From contig DXIX01000016.1 in assembly GCA_019112635.1 (NCBI GenBank), positions 62,001 to 126,000 of the forward strand: a stretch of DNA of 64,000 bases, given 5' to 3'. Positions 42,422-52,100 of this stretch are shown piece by piece. The notes beneath the pieces were generated by a model. The model saw only the letters and a program-made list of their open reading frames with translations. It was not told the origin of the DNA and did no database searches. A program made the position numbers and the translations under genes. Positions within the stretch are counted from its first letter, which is position 1. The number at the start of each line of letters is the position of its first letter. This DNA is from Candidatus Blautia intestinigallinarum (GTDB lineage Bacteria > Bacillota > Clostridia > Lachnospirales > Lachnospiraceae).

Positions 42422-42930
42422 ACGGTTTCCTCCTTTTGAGAATGATAGAGATCTGCGAGTTGCTTTCGTCCCCTTTGGAGGCGGGACTTCACGGTTGGTT
42501 CCTTTAATTCCAGAATTTCCGCGATATCTCTTACGGAAAATCCTTCCATATAATAGAGGAGCAGAACGATTCGATACTTCTCATCCAGGAAGGACAGGGT
42601 TGCGTTCCACTCTGCATGGGAATATTCCACAGAATGGCTGCTGGCTTCCGGCAATGTCTCCATGGGCTGCACTTTTTTGTGCTGCGCCAGGATATCTTTG
42701 CATTTATTGATGAGAATCCGTGTCATCCAGGTCTTGAAATAGCGGTTTTGTTTCAGAGACTGCAGTTTCTCGTAACAGGTGAGAATGGTGTCCTGGATGG
42801 CATCAGCCGCATCCTCCTCGTTTTTTAAGTAAGCGATCGCGATTTTATACATGCTCTGCATGTGAAGATCCATCAATTGGCAAAAGGCCTCGGGATCCTT
42901 TTTCTTTGCTCTGCGGATCAAAGTGTCCAC
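42418..42930 (-). CDS. ECF sigma factor (SigV/SigW-like)
   Basis: A 170-residue RNA polymerase sigma factor with region 2 (MYKIAIAYLKNEEDAADAIQDTILTCYEKL, core binding and -10 recognition) and region 4 (FLDEKYRIVLLLYYMEGFSVRDIAEIL with the helix-turn-helix ending TVKSRLQRGRKQL). I choose GTG 42930: it lies 6 nt after AAAGGGGGG, while ATG 42936 would touch the ribosome site directly. Upstream is a promoter that looks like an ECF site, pointing to self-activation. It overlaps its anti-sigma gene by 4 bp. Confidence 0.93.
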   Translation of the reverse strand: MDTLIRRAKKKDPEAFCQLMDLHMQSMYKIAIAYLKNEEDAADAIQDTILTCYEKLQSLKQNRYFKTWMTRILINKCKDILAQHKKVQPMETLPEASSHSVEYSHAEWNATLSFLDEKYRIVLLLYYMEGFSVRDIAEILELKEPTVKSRLQRGRKQLADLYHSQKEETV

Positions 42931-42989
42931 AAGCATCCCCCCTTTCGGATGTGCTTTCTACAACCGGCTGTGTTTATTTTCACTTATTA

Positions 42990-43016
42990 GACGGGAAAAA
43001 TCCATAAAAAGATGCA
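42990..43016 (-). promoter_or_regulatory. Candidate autoregulated ECF promoter
   Basis: Minus strand: TGCATC (complement of 43011-43016), 17 bp, then CGTCTAATAA with CGTC at 42993-42990. A CGTC -10 and a TG(C/A)AxC-like -35 followed by a T run fit Bacillus-type ECF promoters. Located 60 bp before the sigma gene. Confidence 0.5.
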
Positions 43017-43119
43017 AAACAGAAAAAAATACGCTATAATGACAAAATGATACATCGTCTGTGTTCACAAAAGAGACATAAATCTTTGATATAGTTGGAA
43101 AAAAGGAGGATGGCCGAAG

Positions 43120-43800
43120 ATGGATACTTTGAAAATATTAGTGGTGGACGATGAGAGCAGAATGAGAAAGCTGGTAAAGGACTTTCTGGTCAAGAAGAAT
43201 TTTGAGGTAGTGGAGGCTGCGAACGGGGAGGAGGCTCTGGATCTTTTCTATTCAGATAAAAATATCTCCCTGATTATTCTGGACGTGATGATGCCGAAGA
43301 TGGACGGATGGGAAGTATGCCGTGAAATCCGTAAGAATTCCAAGGTGCCCATCATCATGCTGACGGCGAGAGGGGATGAGCGGGATGAACTGCTGGGATT
43401 TGAGCTGGGTGTGGATGAGTATATCTCCAAACCCTTCAGTCCGAAGATCCTGGTGGCCCGGGTGGAGGCCATTCTGCGCCGGACGAGCCAAAGCAGCATG
43501 GAGGATGTCTTGAGTGCCGGAGGTATTGTGCTGGACAAGGCGGCACATCAGGTGACGGTAGACGGGAATGTTGTGGAGCTTAGTTTTAAGGAGTTTGAAC
43601 TTTTGTCTTACTTCATGGAGAATCAGGGAATTGCCCTTTCCAGGGAAAAGATTCTGAATTCAGTCTGGAATTATGACTATTTCGGAGATGCGAGAACCAT
43701 TGATACCCATGTGAAAAAGTTAAGAAACAAACTGGGCGACAAAGGGGAGTATATCAAGACTGTCTGGGGAATGGGCTATAAATTCGAGGTGGAGGAATGA
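43120..43800 (+). CDS. OmpR/PhoB family response regulator
   Basis: A 226-residue regulator: receiver domain (1 to about 118) with the acidic pair Asp10-Asp11, phospho-acceptor Asp55 in LIILDVMMPKMDG, the MLTARG switch and KPFSPK lysine; then a winged-helix DNA-binding domain (about 130-226) ending AREYIKTVWGMGYKF-like (GEYIKTVWGMGYKFEVE). Start ATG after AAGGAGG (11 nt). It overlaps the histidine kinase gene by 4 bp. The signal and regulon are not evident. The gap to the divergent sigma gene holds a TATAAT at 43035-43040. Confidence 0.94.
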   Translation: MDTLKILVVDDESRMRKLVKDFLVKKNFEVVEAANGEEALDLFYSDKNISLIILDVMMPKMDGWEVCREIRKNSKVPIIMLTARGDERDELLGFELGVDEYISKPFSPKILVARVEAILRRTSQSSMEDVLSAGGIVLDKAAHQVTVDGNVVELSFKEFELLSYFMENQGIALSREKILNSVWNYDYFGDARTIDTHVKKLRNKLGDKGEYIKTVWGMGYKFEVEE

Positions 43801-45266
43801 AGCAGAAGAAAACCCATACACTGGGATTTCAGATCACAGTTCTTTTCACCGGAATGGTGGCTCTGTTTCTCGTGGCCATCCTGCTGGTCAATCAGTTTTT
43901 TCTGGAAGACTATTACATTGCCCAGAAGAAGTCGGTACTGAAAAGTTCGTTTGAAAAGCTGGAAGGGCTGCAGGATGGAGATGATATCCCTTATTCCTGG
44001 ATGAAAGACAGTTCCGAAAAGAATCTAAGCTGGGTGGTGCTGAATCCGCAGGGATCCATTGTCGGCGGCATGGGAGACAGTGATACACTGGCATCTCGGC
44101 TGTTTGGCTATCTATATGGGATCGGAGAGGAGAAGGTCCGGACGAAAGTTATGGACGAGACCGACGATTATGTAATTCAAAAGGTCCAGGACAAGTACAT
44201 GGGCATGGATTATGTGGAGATCTGGGGAGAGCTGAACAACAGTAACTACTGTATCATCCGCACTCCGCTGGAGAGCATTCGGGAGAGTGTGGACATCTCC
44301 AAGGGCTTTTATCTCTACGCAGGTGTGACGGTTCTGGCGTTCAGCTGCCTGATTATTATTCTGCTGACCCGCCGTATTACCCGCCCGATTTCCAAGCTGA
44401 CGGAGCTGTCCCAGAGGATGACAGATCTGGATTTCAATGTGAAATACGAGAGCAAGGCGGGCAATGAGATTGACGTGCTGGGCGAGAATTTTAATGAAAT
44501 GTCCAGAAAACTGCAGTATACCATCTCGGAACTTCAAGAGGCCAACGGGCAGCTGCAGAAGGACATTGAAGAGAAGATACGGATTGATGAGCAGAGAAAA
44601 GAATTCCTGAACAATGTGTCCCATGAGTTGAAGACACCGATTGCTCTGGTACAAGGGTATGCGGAAGGTCTGAAGGAGAATATTTCCGATGATGCGGAGA
44701 GCCGGGAATTTTACTGCGATGTCATCATAGATGAGGCAGCGAAGATGAATAAACTGGTGCGCAATCTTTTGAATCTGAACCAGCTGGAATCTGGAATGGA
44801 CAGTGTGACCATGGAAGAATTTGATCTGGTGGAAATGATTCAGGGAGTCCTCCAGGCGTCAGATATCCTGGTGCAGCAAAAAGAGGCCCAGGTGATTTTC
44901 CGCCATAAGGAACCGGTCATGGTCTGGGCTGATGAATTCAAGACAGAGGAGGTCATCACCAACTATTTCACCAATGCGCTGAACCATCTGGATGAGCACA
45001 AGACGGTGGAGATCCGGATTCTGCAGCGGGATGAGAAGACGGTGCGGGTGACGGTCTTCAACACAGGAAAAGCGATTCCCGAGGAAGATCTGGATCAGAT
45101 CTGGAACAAATTCTATAAAGTGGATAAGGCGAGAACCAGGGAGTACGGCGGAAGCGGAATCGGTCTTTCCATCGTGAAGGCGATTATGGAGTCCTTTGGA
45201 CAGCAGTGCGGTGTGGAAAATTATGAGAATGGCGTGAAATTCTGGTTTGAACTGGAAAAAAGATAG
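43797..45266 (+). CDS. Membrane sensor histidine kinase
   Basis: A 489-residue kinase: membrane helix 1 (about 11-32), an outer sensor of about 130 residues, helix 2 (about 176-196, YLYAGVTVLAFSCLIIILL), HAMP linker (RRITRPISKLTELSQRM), dimerisation domain with phospho-His near residue 276 (NNVSHELKTPIALVQGY), and an ATPase domain with NALNHL (N box), TVFNTGKAI (G1) and YGGSGIGLSIVK (G2). It autophosphorylates and passes phosphate to the regulator encoded just before. The sensor sequence gives no clue to the ligand. Confidence 0.94.
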   Translation: MKQKKTHTLGFQITVLFTGMVALFLVAILLVNQFFLEDYYIAQKKSVLKSSFEKLEGLQDGDDIPYSWMKDSSEKNLSWVVLNPQGSIVGGMGDSDTLASRLFGYLYGIGEEKVRTKVMDETDDYVIQKVQDKYMGMDYVEIWGELNNSNYCIIRTPLESIRESVDISKGFYLYAGVTVLAFSCLIIILLTRRITRPISKLTELSQRMTDLDFNVKYESKAGNEIDVLGENFNEMSRKLQYTISELQEANGQLQKDIEEKIRIDEQRKEFLNNVSHELKTPIALVQGYAEGLKENISDDAESREFYCDVIIDEAAKMNKLVRNLLNLNQLESGMDSVTMEEFDLVEMIQGVLQASDILVQQKEAQVIFRHKEPVMVWADEFKTEEVITNYFTNALNHLDEHKTVEIRILQRDEKTVRVTVFNTGKAIPEEDLDQIWNKFYKVDKARTREYGGSGIGLSIVKAIMESFGQQCGVENYENGVKFWFELEKR

Positions 45267-45275
45267 GCATAGTAA

Positions 45276-45313
45276 GGCTCCAGGGTAGAAATAGCTTTGA
45301 CCCTGGAGCTTTT
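45276..45313 (+). terminator. Terminator after the histidine kinase gene
   Basis: GCTCCAGGGT (45277-45286) and ACCCTGGAGC (45300-45309), then TTTT. Its right arm overlaps the -35 region of the next promoter. Confidence 0.8.
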
Positions 45314-45325
45314 ATGCTGTATACT
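45297..45325 (+). promoter_or_regulatory. Promoter of hisH-hisF
   Basis: TTGACC (45297-45302), a 17-bp spacer and TATACT (45320-45325), interleaved with the upstream terminator. The leader is about 26 nt; no T-box or attenuator fits. Confidence 0.65.
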
Positions 45326-45357
45326 TAACTGGTAAATTTATCAATTCGGAGGTTCTT

Positions 45358-45978
45358 ATGATCGGAATTATCGATTATGATGCGGGCAATATTAAAAGTG
45401 TGGAAAAAGCACTGGATTATCTGGGAGAAAAATCCATGGTGACCAGAGATCCGCAGGAATTGCTGGCGGCAGATAAAGTAATCCTTCCCGGTGTGGGAAG
45501 TTTTGGGGATGCCATGGAAAATCTGAAAAAATACGGGCTGGTTCCCGTGATCAAAAAAATTGTGGGAGATCAGATTCCTTTTCTGGGAATCTGCCTGGGT
45601 CTGCAGCTGTTGTTTGAGAGCAGCGAGGAGAGTCCTGGTGTGGAAGGACTGGGAATTCTAAAGGGAAAGGTACTTCGCATTCCGGCGGAAAAAGACCTGA
45701 AAATTCCCCACATGGGCTGGAATTCTCTTCATCTTCAGAATCAGGGCCGCCTGTTTGCGGGAATTCCCCAGGAGACCTATGTCTATTTTGTACATTCTTA
45801 CTATCTGCAGGCGGAGGATCCTTCCATCGTCAAGGCGACGACCTGGTATGGAACGCAGATTCATGCCTCTGTGGAGCAGGGAAATGTCTTCGCCTGCCAG
45901 TTCCATCCGGAGAAGAGCAGCCATTGGGGGCTGAAGATTCTGGAAAATTTTGCACGGCTGGATAGGAGGGATGCCTGA
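45358..45978 (+). CDS. hisH: Imidazole glycerol phosphate synthase, glutaminase subunit
   Basis: Supplies ammonia from glutamine to HisF in histidine synthesis. 206 residues. Class I amidotransferase triad: Cys79 in [11 protein letters not shown], with His and Glu in [12 protein letters not shown]; the [10 protein letters not shown] oxyanion-region motif is also present. It shares one base with hisF (TGATG), so the two subunits are made together. The other histidine genes are not in the window. Confidence 0.96.
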   Translation: MIGIIDYDAGNIKSVEKALDYLGEKSMVTRDPQELLAADKVILPGVGSFGDAMENLKKYGLVPVIKKIVGDQIPFLGICLGLQLLFESSEESPGVEGLGILKGKVLRIPAEKDLKIPHMGWNSLHLQNQGRLFAGIPQETYVYFVHSYYLQAEDPSIVKATTWYGTQIHASVEQGNVFACQFHPEKSSHWGLKILENFARLDRRDA

Positions 45979-46739
45979 TGTTTACGAAGAGAATCATCCC
46001 TTGCCTGGATGTGAACGACGGAAGAGTGGTGAAGGGAGTCAATTTTGTCAATTTGAAAGATGCGGGTGACCCGGTGGAGGTTGCGAAAGCTTATGACGCT
46101 GCAGGTGCGGACGAGCTGGTATTTCTGGATATCACGGCTTCCAGCGATGACCGGAAGACTGTGGTGGATATGGTGAGAAAGGTAGCGGCAAATGTGTTCA
46201 TTCCTTTCACTGTGGGCGGCGGAATCCGGACGGTGGAGGATTTCAAGATGCTGCTGCGGGAAGGAGCGGATAAGATCTCCATCAATTCTTCTGCGATTAA
46301 CCGGCCGCAGTTGATTCAGGAAGCGGCGGAGAAGTTTGGAAGCCAGTGCGTGGTGGTTGCCATTGACGCTAAGCGCAGAGAGGACGGAAGCGGATGGAAT
46401 ATCTATAAGAACGGCGGCCGCGTGGACATGGGAATGGACGCAGTGTGGTGGGCCAAGAAGGCCGAGGAGCTGGGGGCAGGAGAGATTCTCCTGACCAGTA
46501 TGGACTGCGACGGAACCAAGGCGGGATATGATCTGGAACTGACACGCGCCGTGTCCCAGAGTGTGTCCATTCCGGTGATCGCCTCGGGAGGCGCTGGAAC
46601 TTTGGAGCATTTTTATGATGCCCTGACTGTGGGAGGGGCGGAAGCAGCTCTGGCCGCTTCTTTGTTCCACTATAAAGAGCTGGAGATCTGTGAAGTAAAA
46701 GACTATCTGGCACAGAGAAATGTGCCGGTCAGAAGATAA
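45978..46739 (+). CDS. hisF: Imidazole glycerol phosphate synthase, cyclase subunit
   Basis: Makes IGP and AICAR from PRFAR and ammonia. A 253-residue beta/alpha barrel with catalytic Asp11 ([15 protein letters not shown]) and the second aspartate in VVAIDAKR. The phosphate-binding loops are [10 protein letters not shown] and [12 protein letters not shown]. Full length and intact. Partner of HisH encoded just before. Confidence 0.97.
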   Translation: MFTKRIIPCLDVNDGRVVKGVNFVNLKDAGDPVEVAKAYDAAGADELVFLDITASSDDRKTVVDMVRKVAANVFIPFTVGGGIRTVEDFKMLLREGADKISINSSAINRPQLIQEAAEKFGSQCVVVAIDAKRREDGSGWNIYKNGGRVDMGMDAVWWAKKAEELGAGEILLTSMDCDGTKAGYDLELTRAVSQSVSIPVIASGGAGTLEHFYDALTVGGAEAALAASLFHYKELEICEVKDYLAQRNVPVRR

Positions 46740-46753
46740 AAGGAGTCGAAGAT

Positions 46754-47455
46754 ATGGCTGCACTGGATGGCGAGTGGTATGAGGCACTCAAAGGAGAATT
46801 TAGAAAACCTTATTACGCGCAATTATATAAAAAAGTTCTGGAGGAATACAAGACGAGGAAAATTTTCCCTCCGGCCCAGGACATGTTCAACGCATTTCAT
46901 TTTACACCACTTGAGAAAGTGAAGGTGGTAATTCTGGGACAGGATCCCTATCACAATGATGGACAGGCACATGGTTTGTGCTTTTCGGTGAAGAAGAATG
47001 TGGAGATTCCGCCGTCTCTGGTGAATATCTACCAGGAACTGCACGATGACCTGGGGTGTTACATCCCGGACAACGGATATCTGGAAAAATGGGCGAGACA
47101 AGGCGTACTTCTTTTGAACACGGTTCTGACTGTCCGGGCCCACCAGGCGAATTCCCACAGAGGAATCGGTTGGGAACAGTTCACAGACGCAGCGATTCAG
47201 GTATTGGATCAGCAGGACCGCCCGATCGTCTTCTTGCTTTGGGGACGTCCGGCACAGATGAAAAAGAGTATGCTGCACAATCCGAAACATCTGATTTTGG
47301 AGGCGCCGCATCCGAGTCCGCTGTCGGCTTACCGGGGATTTTTCGGATGCCGTCATTTCAGCAAGGCAAATGAATTTCTGGCTGCGCATGGGGAGACTCC
47401 TATTGACTGGCAGATTGAGAATATTAAGGACCATGGAGAGAGACTGAATGGGTAA
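46754..47455 (+). CDS. ung: Uracil-DNA glycosylase
   Basis: Removes uracil from DNA at the start of base-excision repair. 233 residues. Family 1 motifs are complete: the water-activating LGQDPYHNDGQAHGLCFSV, LLLNTVLTV, and HPSPLSAYRGFFGCRHFSKAN. ATG after AAAGGAG. It sits 14 bp after hisF and overlaps the flippase gene by 8 bp; these links probably reflect compact packing and not shared function. Confidence 0.97.
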   Translation: MAALDGEWYEALKGEFRKPYYAQLYKKVLEEYKTRKIFPPAQDMFNAFHFTPLEKVKVVILGQDPYHNDGQAHGLCFSVKKNVEIPPSLVNIYQELHDDLGCYIPDNGYLEKWARQGVLLLNTVLTVRAHQANSHRGIGWEQFTDAAIQVLDQQDRPIVFLLWGRPAQMKKSMLHNPKHLILEAPHPSPLSAYRGFFGCRHFSKANEFLAAHGETPIDWQIENIKDHGERLNG

Positions 47456-49067
47456 GAAAGATAATACACTGGTAAGAAATGCTTCGTTTTTGATGATTGC
47501 GGCTCTGGTTTCCAAGATTATCGGACTGATTTACAAAAGGCCTCTGTCTTCCATGCTCGGGAATGAAAGTTTTGCCTGTTTTCAGTTTGCGCAGAATATT
47601 TATTTTATCTTGCTGATGATTGCCTCCTTCAGTATCCCGCAGGCAGTGTCCAAGCTGATGGCGGAGAGAATTGCTTTCCACCGTTACCGTGACGCTCAGA
47701 AGGTATTTAAGGGAGCCCTGATTTATGCGGTGATTGCAGGAGGCGTTGTGGCGCTGTTCTGCCTGTTTGGCTCTTCGATATTGATTCCGAAGAATATGTC
47801 AAACGCCCGTCTGGCCCTTCAGATGCTCTCCCCTACAATTTTCCTGTCAGGAATTCTGGGAGTGTTCCGTGGCTATTTCCAGGCTTACCGCAATACAATG
47901 CCCACATCCCTCTCACAGATTCTGGAGCAGATTGCAAACGCCTGTATCGCCCTTTTGATGGTGCACTTTATGCAGGTGAATTTCAGTGCTGCCTCCGGGG
48001 ATGTGCAGCAGCGTTGGGAAGCGGCAGGAGCCACCATAGGTACCGGGGCTGGAGTGCTGAGCGCGCTTTTGCTGATGCTTGGCATCTATGGACTGAACCG
48101 GAGATTTATCCGCCGGAGGATCGCGAAAGACCGAAGATCCCATGACGAGAGTTATTCACAGGTTCTGCGTCTGATTGTGCTGATTGCGTCTCCGATCATT
48201 CTGAGCTCATTCATCTATAATGTGAATGGATATATCAACAGTTATATGTATTCCTCCATCATGGGATACCGGGGTGTGGAGGAGAGTGTGGTACAGTCTT
48301 TGTACAGCCAGAACTCTTATTTCATGACGATTATCAATATCCCTCTGACACTGGCCAGCACGGCGCCCACGTCTATGATCCCGGAGGTGTCGGCCCAGTA
48401 TGCGAGAGGGGATATCCGTGGCGCCAATCTTAAGACAGACCAGGCGACCTGGATCAGTATGTTGATTTCCATACCGGCGGCGGTGGGACTGGCCGTGCTG
48501 GCGGGACCGGTGACAAGAATTCTCTTTCCGCTGTCTACCACAGACGCGGCGAATATTCTGGCCATCGGTGCAGTGACGGTGATTTTGAATGGCTGTTCCA
48601 ATATTTCCAATGGAGTTCTTCAGGGTATTGGAAAGCCAAGGATTCCCATGATTAACGCAGCCATCGCGTTGGTTGTGGATGTGATTGTGATGGCGGTTCT
48701 TCTGTTTGCCACAGACCTGGGAGTCTATTCCATCGTCTGTGCCATGATCGTGTATGCGGTTGTCATGTGCGTCCTGAATGACCGTGCCATGAAAAAATAT
48801 ATGAAATACCGAAATCCGTGGAGAAAGGCGTATCTGCCGCCTCTTCTGGCGTCTGTGCCCATGGGGATTGTGGCCGGAGGTGTGTACTACGGACTCTATC
48901 TTCTGGTGCCGATCAATCTGATCTGTCTGATTCTCTCGATCGGGCTTGGGGCACTGACTTATTTCTGTGTATATATGAAGATTGCCAAACCCTCGGAGGA
49001 AGAACTTGGCGGACTGCCCGGCGGAGGCATGATGATCAGGCTGAGCCGGAAATTAAGATTGATCTGA
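47448..49067 (+). CDS. MurJ/SpoVB/Wzx-type lipid-linked oligosaccharide flippase
   Basis: A 539-residue membrane protein with about 14 helices, beginning TLVRNASFLMIAALVSKIIGLIYKRPLSS, as in SpoVB/YtgP members of the MOP flippase superfamily. Other marks are MLGNESFACFQFAQNIY, LSGILGVFRGYFQAYRNTMPT and TAPTSMIPEVSAQYARGD. Such proteins flip lipid II or other undecaprenyl-linked glycans. It is not possible to tell from sequence whether this is the main lipid II flippase or a spore/wall-specific one. A strong terminator follows. Confidence 0.9.
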   Translation: MGKKDNTLVRNASFLMIAALVSKIIGLIYKRPLSSMLGNESFACFQFAQNIYFILLMIASFSIPQAVSKLMAERIAFHRYRDAQKVFKGALIYAVIAGGVVALFCLFGSSILIPKNMSNARLALQMLSPTIFLSGILGVFRGYFQAYRNTMPTSLSQILEQIANACIALLMVHFMQVNFSAASGDVQQRWEAAGATIGTGAGVLSALLLMLGIYGLNRRFIRRRIAKDRRSHDESYSQVLRLIVLIASPIILSSFIYNVNGYINSYMYSSIMGYRGVEESVVQSLYSQNSYFMTIINIPLTLASTAPTSMIPEVSAQYARGDIRGANLKTDQATWISMLISIPAAVGLAVLAGPVTRILFPLSTTDAANILAIGAVTVILNGCSNISNGVLQGIGKPRIPMINAAIALVVDVIVMAVLLFATDLGVYSIVCAMIVYAVVMCVLNDRAMKKYMKYRNPWRKAYLPPLLASVPMGIVAGGVYYGLYLLVPINLICLILSIGLGALTYFCVYMKIAKPSEEELGGLPGGGMMIRLSRKLRLI

Positions 49068-49068
49068 A

Positions 49069-49119
49069 AAAATCCCGCAGAACTGACGATTTGTTACGGT
49101 CAGATTCTGCGGGATTTTT
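49069..49119. terminator. Bidirectional terminator between the flippase and activase genes
   Basis: AATCCCGCAGAA/TTCTGCGGGATT with an inner CTGAC/GGTCAG stem, and U runs on both strands. Serves two convergent genes. Confidence 0.9.
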
Positions 49120-49141
49120 CTGCCAGGATGAAACCTGATTC

Positions 49142-52100
49142 TTATCCATTCTGTGCTTTCTTTGACTTTTTCAGATTTTTCTGGGCGGTGGAAAGCATCA
49201 GCTTGATTCGGTTCAGCTGATTCACTTCGCTGGCACCTGGGTCATAGTCGATAGCCACAATGTTTGCCTGGGGATATTTCTTACGGATCTGTTTGATCAC
49301 ACCTTTTCCCACGATATGGTTGGGCAGGCAGGCAAATGGCTGTGTGCAGACAATATTCGGTGCATTGTTGTGGATTAATTCCAGCATCTCTCCGGTCAGG
49401 AACCAGCCCTCACCGGTCTGATTTCCGTTGGAGACAATGGGTCTTGCCATACGTGCCAGCTGGCGGATGTCTGCGGCCGGCTCAAAATGCTGGCTCTTCT
49501 CAAAGGCTTCGTTGGCCGCGCTTCTCACCCAGTCAAGAGCCTTGATTCCCATGTTGGCGGTCACTGCCGCGGATTTTTTGGATCCCAGATATTTTACCTT
49601 GAAATTCTGATTGTAGAAGCAGTAAGCCAGGAAATCGATCAGGTCAGGAACCACAGCCTCGGCACCTTCTGACTCCAGAAGCTCTGCCAGGTAGTTGTTG
49701 GCTGCGGGAAGGAATTTTACCAGAATCTCTCCCACAATTCCCACTCTTGGCTTGACTTCATCGGTGATGGGGATGCTGTCGAATTCTTCGATCATTCTGC
49801 GGCACATCCATTTGAATTTTTTGTGTGTCACTTTTTTGTCGCTGACGAACTGGATACAGCGGTTTTCCCATTTTCTATGTAGACGGTTGACGGAACCTTT
49901 CTTCACCTCGTAAGGGCGCATCCGGTAGACGCACTTCATCAGGATGTCTCCGAACACGGCGCCGTAGGCGACACGCTGAATCAGTTTTGGAGTCAGCTTG
50001 AATCCAGGATTGCTCTCCAGTCCGCTTAAGTTGACGGAGATGACCGGAATCTGGCTCATACCTGCTTTTTCCAGGGCACGGCGGATGAAAGCGATGTAGT
50101 TAGAAGCACGGCAGCCGCCTCCGGTCTGGCTCATGATGACTGCCACCCGGTTCAAGTCGTATTTTCCTGACAGCAGAGCCTGCATGATCTGTCCCACCAC
50201 CATCAGGGAAGGATAGCAGGCATCGTTGTTGACATATTTCAGTCCCACATCCACGGCTTCCTTGTTGTCGTTGGGAAGCACTTCCAGGTGGTAGCCGCTG
50301 GCATTAAATGCCGCCTGCAGGATGGAGAAATGAATCGGGGACATCTGCGGACACAGGATGGTGTAATTCTTACGCATTTCCTTGGTAAACGGAACCTTAT
50401 AGATGGAAGACGGCTGAATCACACGGGGCTGATTCTGTTTTTCCTTGGCCTTCAGGGCAGCGATGAGAGAGCGGATACGGATCCTTGCAGCTCCCAGATT
50501 GTTGACCTCATCAATTTTCAGGCAGGTATAGATTTTCCCGCTCTTTTCCAGGATTTCATACACTTCATCGGTAGTCACGGCATCCAGACCGCAGCCGAAG
50601 GAGTTCAGCTGAATGAGATCCAGATCATCCCGGGTCTTCACATAGTTGGCCGCGGCATAGAGTCTGGAGTGGTACATCCACTGGTCATTGACTCTCAAAG
50701 GACGTTCAATCTGTGCCAGATGAGAGACGGAGTCCTCGGTGAGCACGGCAATATCATAGCTGTTGATCAGCTCTGGAATTCCGTGGTGTACTTCCGGGTC
50801 CACATGGTAGGGACGTCCGGCGAGGACAATTCCCCGGTGATGAGTCTTCTTCATCCAGGCCAGAACTTCCTCTCCTTTGCGCTTGATATCCTCCCTTGTG
50901 GCTTCCATTTCCATCCAGGCCTTGTGGGCAGCTGCCCTCACTTCTTCCTCCGGGATCTTCGGGAATTCCTCTACCAGACGGTTGGTGATGATTTCCTCGG
51001 AGGTGAAGGCCAGGAAAGGATTTGCGAAATGAATGGAAGGATCATCCAGCTCATCCACATTATTCTTAATATTCTCCGCATAGGAGGTGACGATGGGGCA
51101 GTTATAATGGTTGACTGCCTCTGGAAATTCCACCCGCTCGTAAGGAACGCAGGGATAGAAGATGAATTTGACTCCTTTGCGGATCAGCCAGGTCACATGT
51201 CCGTGTGCCAGCTTGGCCGGGTAACATTCGGACTCGCTGGGGATGGACTCAATACCCAGTTCGTAGATCTTTCTGCTGGAGCTGGGGGAGAGAATCACCT
51301 GGTATTTCAGTTCCGTGAAAAAGGTATGCCAGAACGGATAGTTCTCGTACATATTCAGTACACGGGGAATTCCCACCTGGCCTCTGGTGGCCTCCACAGG
51401 AGACAGAGGAGCACGGTGGAACAGTTTCTTATATTTATAATCGAACAGATTCGGAATCTTCTTACGGTTTTTCTCTTTGCCAAGCCCTTTTTCACACCGG
51501 TTGCCGCTGATGAACTGACGTCCGCCGGAGAAGGTGTTGATGGTCAGTCGGCAGTGGTTGGTGCAGCCCTTACAGTTCGCCATGGAAGTGGTGTACTCCA
51601 GAGCGTTAATCTTGTCAATGGAGAGCATGGTGGTCTGTGTTCCTTCTGTGTATCGTTCTCTGGCGATCAGAGCAGCTCCGAAAGCTCCCATGATACCGGC
51701 GATATCCGGACGGATGGCGTGGCAGTCAGCGATCTTTTCAAAGCTTCTCAGGACAGCGTCATTGTAGAAGGTGCCTCCCTGAACCACGATGTGTTTTCCA
51801 AGTTCGGAGGCATCGGATACTTTGATGACCTTATACAGAGCGTTCTTGATCACAGAATAGGCAAGGCCGGCAGAGATATCGGAGACTTCCGCCCCCTCTT
51901 TCTGGGCCTGTTTTACCTTGGAGTTCATAAACACAGTACAGCGGGTACCCAGATCGATGGGATGTTTGGCAAAAAGCGCAGCCTTTGCGAAATCCGCCAC
52001 ACTGTAGTTCAGAGATTTGGCGAAGGTCTCGATGAAGGAACCGCAGCCGGAAGAGCAGGCCTCATTGAGCTGTACGCTGTCCACGGTCTGGTTCTTGATC

